The position numbers and the translations under genes are program-made. Below, piece by piece: positions 22,502 through 26,672 of a DNA stretch of 26,672 bases. Source of the stretch: a virus. Location: positions 1 to 26,672 of IMG/VR virus record IMGVR_UViG_3300027901_000163, one strand, 5' to 3'. Under the pieces are notes generated by a model that was given only the letters and a program-made list of their open reading frames with translations, was not told where the DNA came from and did no database searches. The first letter of the stretch is position 1. The number at the start of each line of letters is the position of its first letter.

Positions 22502-23350
22502 CTATTCCTTCACAAAGAACGACGTTTCAGAGAACCTGTAACCAACGTCATCAACTGCTGTATCGTCGGGAGCGACCTTTAGAATAGTGATCTTAGTCAT
22601 CAGGTCGTCACTAAAGTCCTTCGCGCGCATAACCTTCTCGGTAGTTTTATCTTTGCCTACAACATAATTGCCGTCTCCCTGCACGTGAATATAATACCCG
22701 TTGGTGTTAACGATGGCCTCTGCGCGTTTTATCTCTTGGTCAGCCGCCGTGATGCTCATGAAGCAGTCAGGGTATTCAGTACTAATGCCACTGGTTACTT
22801 TACCGATGTAGGCCAGTATTTTATCCGTGTTACTTCTAAGTAAATCGCGCAGCACCGCTTGTTTCCCCAAAAGGAAATAGGTAAGAGCACTTTCGGTTTC
22901 TTGAACAGTTTTGCGGTACTGTTCCGTAGGAGAAAGACCATAGAAGAAACTAGTGGCTAGCTTGATAGCCTTCTTCGGGTCACGCGTTTCTTTGTATCCG
23001 ATCTTTCTATTGCCAACGAGGCGGCTGGTTATGATCGTGTAGGACATTACGTGCTTGCCTTCGTGGTACGAATACTTCGACTTAATCTTAATCTCACCGA
23101 TGATGGTTGTATCTTTGAGCACGACACAGCGATGAGCGTACCCGTTGAACAGACCCTGTGCGGGCGGAATTACAATCTTCCAGTCGGCGTTTCTGATGGA
23201 CAGCGGATAGATAACGTAGACTAGCTCGCGCAATATAGGCGGCCAAGCTTCTTGGCTTGAACCTTTGGGAAGCACAAAGAAGATATTGTTTCGATCAGGC
23301 GACCGAACGAGGGTTTGTTTCTCGGCGTCGATTTCAAACTTCTTCATCAT
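22502..23350 (-). CDS. Hypothetical protein in the MoxR/VWA cluster
   Basis: 282 residues, two consecutive ATGs (23350, 23347) after AAGGAGCAAAAC. It begins MMKKFEIDAEKQTLVRS. It is mixed alpha/beta with many Tyr, Lys and Ile residues and no transmembrane segment. I recognise no domain. Base composition is more AT-rich than its neighbours, which might indicate separate acquisition. A 24 bp palindrome sits just upstream, so it may have its own control. Confidence 0.65.
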   Translation of the reverse strand: MMKKFEIDAEKQTLVRSPDRNNIFFVLPKGSSQEAWPPILRELVYVIYPLSIRNADWKIVIPPAQGLFNGYAHRCVVLKDTTIIGEIKIKSKYSYHEGKHVMSYTIITSRLVGNRKIGYKETRDPKKAIKLATSFFYGLSPTEQYRKTVQETESALTYFLLGKQAVLRDLLRSNTDKILAYIGKVTSGISTEYPDCFMSITAADQEIKRAEAIVNTNGYYIHVQGDGNYVVGKDKTTEKVMRAKDFSDDLMTKITILKVAPDDTAVDDVGYRFSETSFFVKE

Positions 23351-23366
23351 TGTTTTGCTCCTTCAT

Positions 23367-23390
23367 AGTTATCCCAGACGTCTGGGATAA
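23367..23390. promoter_or_regulatory. Perfect 24 bp palindrome (copy 1)
   Basis: Half-site GTTATCCCAGAC followed by its exact complement, between the DUF3150-like gene (stop at 23392) and the 282-residue gene. A second copy (22 bp) is at 26641. No T-run follows on either strand, so a protein-binding operator or RNA hairpin (10 bp stem, ACGT loop) is likelier than a terminator. Confidence 0.8.
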
Positions 23391-23391
23391 C

Positions 23392-24252
23392 TTACCATTC
23401 GTAATCTTTGAGGATGTTGTCGAGCTTGGCGCGCATATCAGCCCGCACTCCGGCGTCCTCCTTGATGTCGTCAATGTCGACACCACCTAGCGCCGCTTGG
23501 AGCTTAATCCGCGCCTCTTCGAGCTTCGGGTCTTTGGCTACGTTCATATGGGTAAGCAACCCGCACAGCTCATGCGCGTTAGTGAGGAACGAGTCATACC
23601 AGCGCCGCTTGATCTCGGTTTCACCCTCCGGATCAGTCAGCTTGTCCACCATACCCAGCAGCATGTCGTGCATCTTGTCCCATTGGGACTGCATGGCTTC
23701 CTTGACGCGGGCGTCAAGCGCATCGTCGTACTGCCTACGCAGGGTTTGGATTTCCTCCTGAGCAACATCAAGGCGGAAGTCGCCTGACTCCGGCAACGGC
23801 ATGAACACCAGCCGGAAGCCGAACTTGCTACGCATTTCCGCCAGCGACGGGTAGTCGTTGGGGTTATACATTGCACCCAAGTAGCTAGGGGCAGCAGCGC
23901 ACAGGGTCGGATACTCGCGCTCGAAATGCTCGACCATATGCAGGAACTGCGCCTTGCGCTTATCAAGCTCGGCTTTGTAGTCGAGGAACAGCGAAGTCGG
24001 CAGCAGGCGCGAACCGCGATCAGCCCATGGCAGCGTATGGTTATGATGCCACAGGCGGCAGCTAGCCGCGAAGTCGGCGATCTCTTTACGCAGGGTAGAC
24101 CCAGCCAGCAGGTTCTTACGGAACTTGCCAGCATCGACCGACGATGCACCGTTGGCAATCAGCACGTCGTCAGTGACACGCTTATCAATAACAGCTGCGG
24201 TCCAGACGCTGATGTTCAGCTCCACCAGCATAGAAGAAGAGGCGACACTCAT
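23392..24252 (-). CDS. DUF3150-like phage protein
   Basis: 286 residues from the ATG at 24252, chosen for the TAGGAGCAAAC upstream; an upstream in-frame extension has no ribosome site. LVELNISVWTAAVIDKRVTD, then AGKFRKNLLAG and LPWADRGSRLLPTSLFLDYK are typical of DUF3150 proteins, which sit beside MoxR ATPases in phages. The rest is helical with a charged C-terminus (AKLDNILKDYEW). Biochemical function is not known. Probably a partner of the next two genes upstream. Confidence 0.75.
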   Translation of the reverse strand: MSVASSSMLVELNISVWTAAVIDKRVTDDVLIANGASSVDAGKFRKNLLAGSTLRKEIADFAASCRLWHHNHTLPWADRGSRLLPTSLFLDYKAELDKRKAQFLHMVEHFEREYPTLCAAAPSYLGAMYNPNDYPSLAEMRSKFGFRLVFMPLPESGDFRLDVAQEEIQTLRRQYDDALDARVKEAMQSQWDKMHDMLLGMVDKLTDPEGETEIKRRWYDSFLTNAHELCGLLTHMNVAKDPKLEEARIKLQAALGGVDIDDIKEDAGVRADMRAKLDNILKDYEW

Positions 24253-24301
24253 TTTGTTTGCTCCTAGTTTGTTTGTTGGTTTGCTTTTGCTGCTTACGCA
24301 G

Positions 24302-25516
24302 TCAGATGTTCGGGTCCATGTACACCGTAACGCCAAAAGGCGCGGTAAGACCCTTCGTCGTTATAACCCACAGTACCGGATAGCTCGGCGGGCGCGTGGG
24401 CCACGGGGTATAGCCATCCGTAAGGATGATGGCGCACTCAGGCTCAATGTTTTTCTTCTCAATGTAGTCGAACACGCAGTTGACGTCGGTGCCTCCCCCA
24501 CCCGCAGGCTTTGTGGTGTTAGGCATAGCATCGTAGGTAGAGTCATCGTACTCCTCGTGCCGCGCAATTGCCGCGTCCCAGTAGAGCAAGTCGATCTTAT
24601 CGGGACGCACTTCCTTCGCCAGCGACACCATCTCGGTGACAAGCGACATAAGCTCCTTGCCAGCGATAGACCCCGACGTGTCGCAGCAGTTTGCGATACG
24701 CCCCACGCGCTCCGACATAAGCGAAGGCATGGCGATATCTTGGGCTAGGAACCTACGGTTAAGCCGACGCCATGTGGACTTATCGCGCCCATGACACAGG
24801 GTCCGGACGAAATCAGCCAGCACTTCGCGCCAGTTGATCTTAGGCTCAAGCAACTCGGCCAACTCACGGGCCAAGTTACCCGCACCGTCGCCGTTCACTT
24901 TCCGATGCTCCATCGCGCCTTGGCGAGCCGCTCGGTCAATCTCCTTACCCAACGCCTCCTCTTGCGCGGCGCTACGCTCGGAAGCCTTGTCCCAGTCGTG
25001 ATCGTCGAAGTTGTCGCCGCCACTACCGTCGCCGCCGTTGCCTCCTTGCTCCTCCTGCTCCTGCTTAAGAACGCGGAAGATCGCAGGCACATCCATGCCA
25101 CGGAACCGCTCGTCCAGTAGACCGATCAGCTCGCCGTCAGGCGAGCGAGGCATGGCGATAAACTCCTCGGCAGGGTCCATGTCGTGAAGCATCAGATTGA
25201 TGCGGTAGTCACAGGCCATGTTAGCCAGACGCGCGTCCTGCTCATAAAGCCGCTGCCACGTAGACAAATGCCGTTCCAGCTTGTGCCCGTTCTCATGAAG
25301 CACAACGAAGGCAAGCATCTTCTCGTTAAGCATCTCGACAAGACGCCTACCGTAGATTTCGTTGCACCCGTCAGTACAGGCGGTAGGTACATCGTCGGAG
25401 AGTATTGTATCTCCGACCATCATGATCCCACGCCAGAACGCAAACTTATCTTGCCGCATCAGGTTAATCTTGACGCGCTTAAGTTTGCGCTCCGCTGAGT
25501 CTTGTTGCTCATACAT
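24302..25516 (-). CDS. Putative metallopeptidase-VWA protein (DUF2201-like)
   Basis: 404 residues; TAGGAGCAAAC ribosome site. The N-terminal part has LHENGHKLERH (H74, E75, H78), a zinc-peptidase HExxH motif. A Gly/Asp/Gln-rich hinge (about 155-185) follows. The C-terminal VWA-like domain has NCCDTSGSIAG (MIDAS DxSxS, about residue 280), GGGTDVN (MIDAS Thr) and AIILTDGYTPWP. This is the architecture of DUF2201 proteins that pair with MoxR ATPases. Possibly metal-dependent remodelling or proteolysis of a host or phage target (inference). Confidence 0.85.
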   Translation of the reverse strand: MYEQQDSAERKLKRVKINLMRQDKFAFWRGIMMVGDTILSDDVPTACTDGCNEIYGRRLVEMLNEKMLAFVVLHENGHKLERHLSTWQRLYEQDARLANMACDYRINLMLHDMDPAEEFIAMPRSPDGELIGLLDERFRGMDVPAIFRVLKQEQEEQGGNGGDGSGGDNFDDHDWDKASERSAAQEEALGKEIDRAARQGAMEHRKVNGDGAGNLARELAELLEPKINWREVLADFVRTLCHGRDKSTWRRLNRRFLAQDIAMPSLMSERVGRIANCCDTSGSIAGKELMSLVTEMVSLAKEVRPDKIDLLYWDAAIARHEEYDDSTYDAMPNTTKPAGGGGTDVNCVFDYIEKKNIEPECAIILTDGYTPWPTRPPSYPVLWVITTKGLTAPFGVTVYMDPNI

Positions 25517-25553
25517 TATGTTTGCTCCTAGTGTGTTATAGGAAGGCTTTACA

Positions 25554-26621
25554 CTACAAGAGGTCTTGGTTTTGCAGCAGCCAGTTCTTGTAGGTGCTGT
25601 TGCGGAAGCCGACGTGTTGCTTGTTTGACTTAGCCAGCGTCAGACAGAAGGTCGCCTGCCACTGCGTATCCAGCCGATCCAAGTAGGACATGAAGGCGTC
25701 AATCGACTCCGCCTCAACGCGTTGGATTGCACCGAACACCAGCACCGCCGTCGCACCGGGAGAGTCCGGAACACGAGCCGCACGGGGGTTGTCGATAATA
25801 TCTTTCCACGGCGGGATGTCGTTTTGGTACGCTATGTACGCACTCAGGTCACGCGCACCCTGCTCACCGATTGTACCGATCATAGCAGCCAGAAGGGTAT
25901 TCTCGGAGTAGTCACGGCGGCGCTTCACGATAGGCGAGACACGCGACAGCGAGCGAGGCGAGACGTAGGCTTTAGCCGGGCGCTTGGGGTTGAAGATGTA
26001 GTGATTCTCCTCTTGGCCTGCGTCTAAGTAGCTAGCCATACACTGGGGCGTATTAGTAACCCACGCGATCACCGCACCAGAGACGCCAGCGTTAACCGCA
26101 TAGTTATGTATCCACTCCTCGCTCGTAGGCTTACGCATCCGCACCGTAGTCTGCCGACCGATGGTATGAGCCTTGCGCGTGTCGCCCACGCCGTCCGATC
26201 CGAGATTGCCAGTCGAGTAGATGATGCTCCCCTCAACCACCGTCTTATCGCCAAGGCGAGGGTTCGTTTCCTCCAACAGCGGGTGAAGCATGTTCTTCAC
26301 CGGCTCTGCCCCCTTGGTAAGCTCGTCCAACATAATCAGAACGCGCTCGCCGTGGTGCAGCTGGAAGCGTTCGTTAGGATAGTAAGTTGTCGTCTGCGAC
26401 TCATGGCGCAGGGCAGGCATGGCGATGTCGCCAAGGTCAAGGTTAGGCACGTCGATATAAGCACACCGCGTGATGCCGGTCTTGGCCGCGATGGCGTTCA
26501 TCATGCTTGATTTGCCGATGCCCGGCTCACCCTCCACGTGGACCCTGATTTCAGGATTGGCCGCGATAAGCGACACGCACTCGTTAAACGAAAGCGTAGT
26601 ACCGAAGTTGATGTTGCTCAT
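25554..26621 (-). CDS. MoxR-family AAA+ ATPase
   Basis: 355 residues. Walker A GEPGIGKSS (31-39), Walker B VLIMLDEL (94-101) and sensor 1 IIYSTGNLG (133-141). The phrase DLGDIAMPALRHE and a downstream RQTTVRMRKP (possible Arg finger) fit MoxR-like AAA+ enzymes. It heads the cluster with the VWA and DUF3150-like genes; MoxR ATPases commonly act with VWA proteins as chaperone-like activators. Ribosome site AAGGAGCAAAC, preceded by a palindrome at 26641. Confidence 0.88.
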   Translation of the reverse strand: MSNINFGTTLSFNECVSLIAANPEIRVHVEGEPGIGKSSMMNAIAAKTGITRCAYIDVPNLDLGDIAMPALRHESQTTTYYPNERFQLHHGERVLIMLDELTKGAEPVKNMLHPLLEETNPRLGDKTVVEGSIIYSTGNLGSDGVGDTRKAHTIGRQTTVRMRKPTSEEWIHNYAVNAGVSGAVIAWVTNTPQCMASYLDAGQEENHYIFNPKRPAKAYVSPRSLSRVSPIVKRRRDYSENTLLAAMIGTIGEQGARDLSAYIAYQNDIPPWKDIIDNPRAARVPDSPGATAVLVFGAIQRVEAESIDAFMSYLDRLDTQWQATFCLTLAKSNKQHVGFRNSTYKNWLLQNQDLL

Positions 26622-26640
26622 TGGGTTTGCTCCTTGGTTG

Positions 26641-26662
26641 TTATCCCAGACGTCTGGGATAA
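26641..26662. promoter_or_regulatory. Perfect 22 bp palindrome (copy 2)
   Basis: The same palindrome as at 23367-23390 minus the outer base pair (half-site TTATCCCAGAC), located about 20 bases upstream of the MoxR-gene start, just before the ribosome site. Upstream promoter elements fall outside the window. Confidence 0.8.
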
Positions 26663-26672
26663 GTTTTTGAAT

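Noticed and set aside
1-26672. tRNA, rRNA, integrase, lysis genes or diversity-generating retroelement.
   Set aside because: I looked for cloverleaf-like segments, tyrosine/serine recombinase motifs, endolysin motifs and a reverse transcriptase and saw none; weak or divergent examples could be missed by eye.

Overview
The window is about 26.7 kb of a tailed double-stranded DNA phage (or prophage) genome, dense with genes and moderately GC-rich. There is no host housekeeping gene, rRNA or tRNA that I can see. The host is probably an alphaproteobacterium: the phage carries a homologue of GcrA, a cell-cycle regulator essentially confined to that class. That host call is inference.

Layout. Positions 2-5678 (+ strand) hold the end of a virion module: a 5'-truncated Ala/Pro-rich protein with tandem N-terminal repeats, then a 1522-residue large polyvalent protein of the LPD38 type. 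A hairpin at 5677-5722, with its T-run on the minus strand, closes the long leftward operon. From 26621 down to 5756 nearly everything is on the minus strand and tightly packed, with many 1-20 base overlaps and a recurring Shine-Dalgarno context GGAGCAAAC. In transcription order: a MoxR-type AAA+ ATPase, a metallopeptidase/VWA protein, a DUF3150-like protein, an unknown protein and a VRR-NUC nuclease; then a small gene and the DNA polymerase locus; an unknown protein, a SAM methyltransferase, a one-TM protein and a protein with an IS110-type C-terminal transposase domain; a 570 bp non-coding repeat array; small ORFs, a glycosyltransferase, an HTH protein, a Cas4-like Fe-S nuclease, a small HNH-like protein, a SNF2 helicase, an unknown protein, an SSB-like protein, a small HTH protein, a primase-helicase and a terminal small ORF. 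A short rightward island (21502-22210: Cro-like repressor plus GcrA homologue) interrupts this and is divergent from the polymerase operon, with two matching 15 bp sites between them.

Two places deserve most attention. (1) The family A DNA polymerase is in pieces. Its N-terminal half ends in a split-intein N fragment, a free HNH homing endonuclease gene follows, and the C-terminal half begins with the split-intein C fragment. A second intein sits in the O-helix motif of the C-terminal half; it is uninterrupted in frame, yet a second HNH endonuclease gene lies entirely inside it in a different frame. (2) Positions 14780-15348 contain 32 alternating 10 bp cores (TGGTTCTGTC / TGGCTCGCTC types) separated by 31 variable 8-nt spacers. 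The array lies directly downstream of, and co-oriented with, the IS110-domain gene. It is not coding in any consistent frame and is too short-spaced for CRISPR. Its cores are most uniform next to that gene and decay away from it. The association suggests, but does not prove, an RNA- or DNA-binding system built from these two parts.
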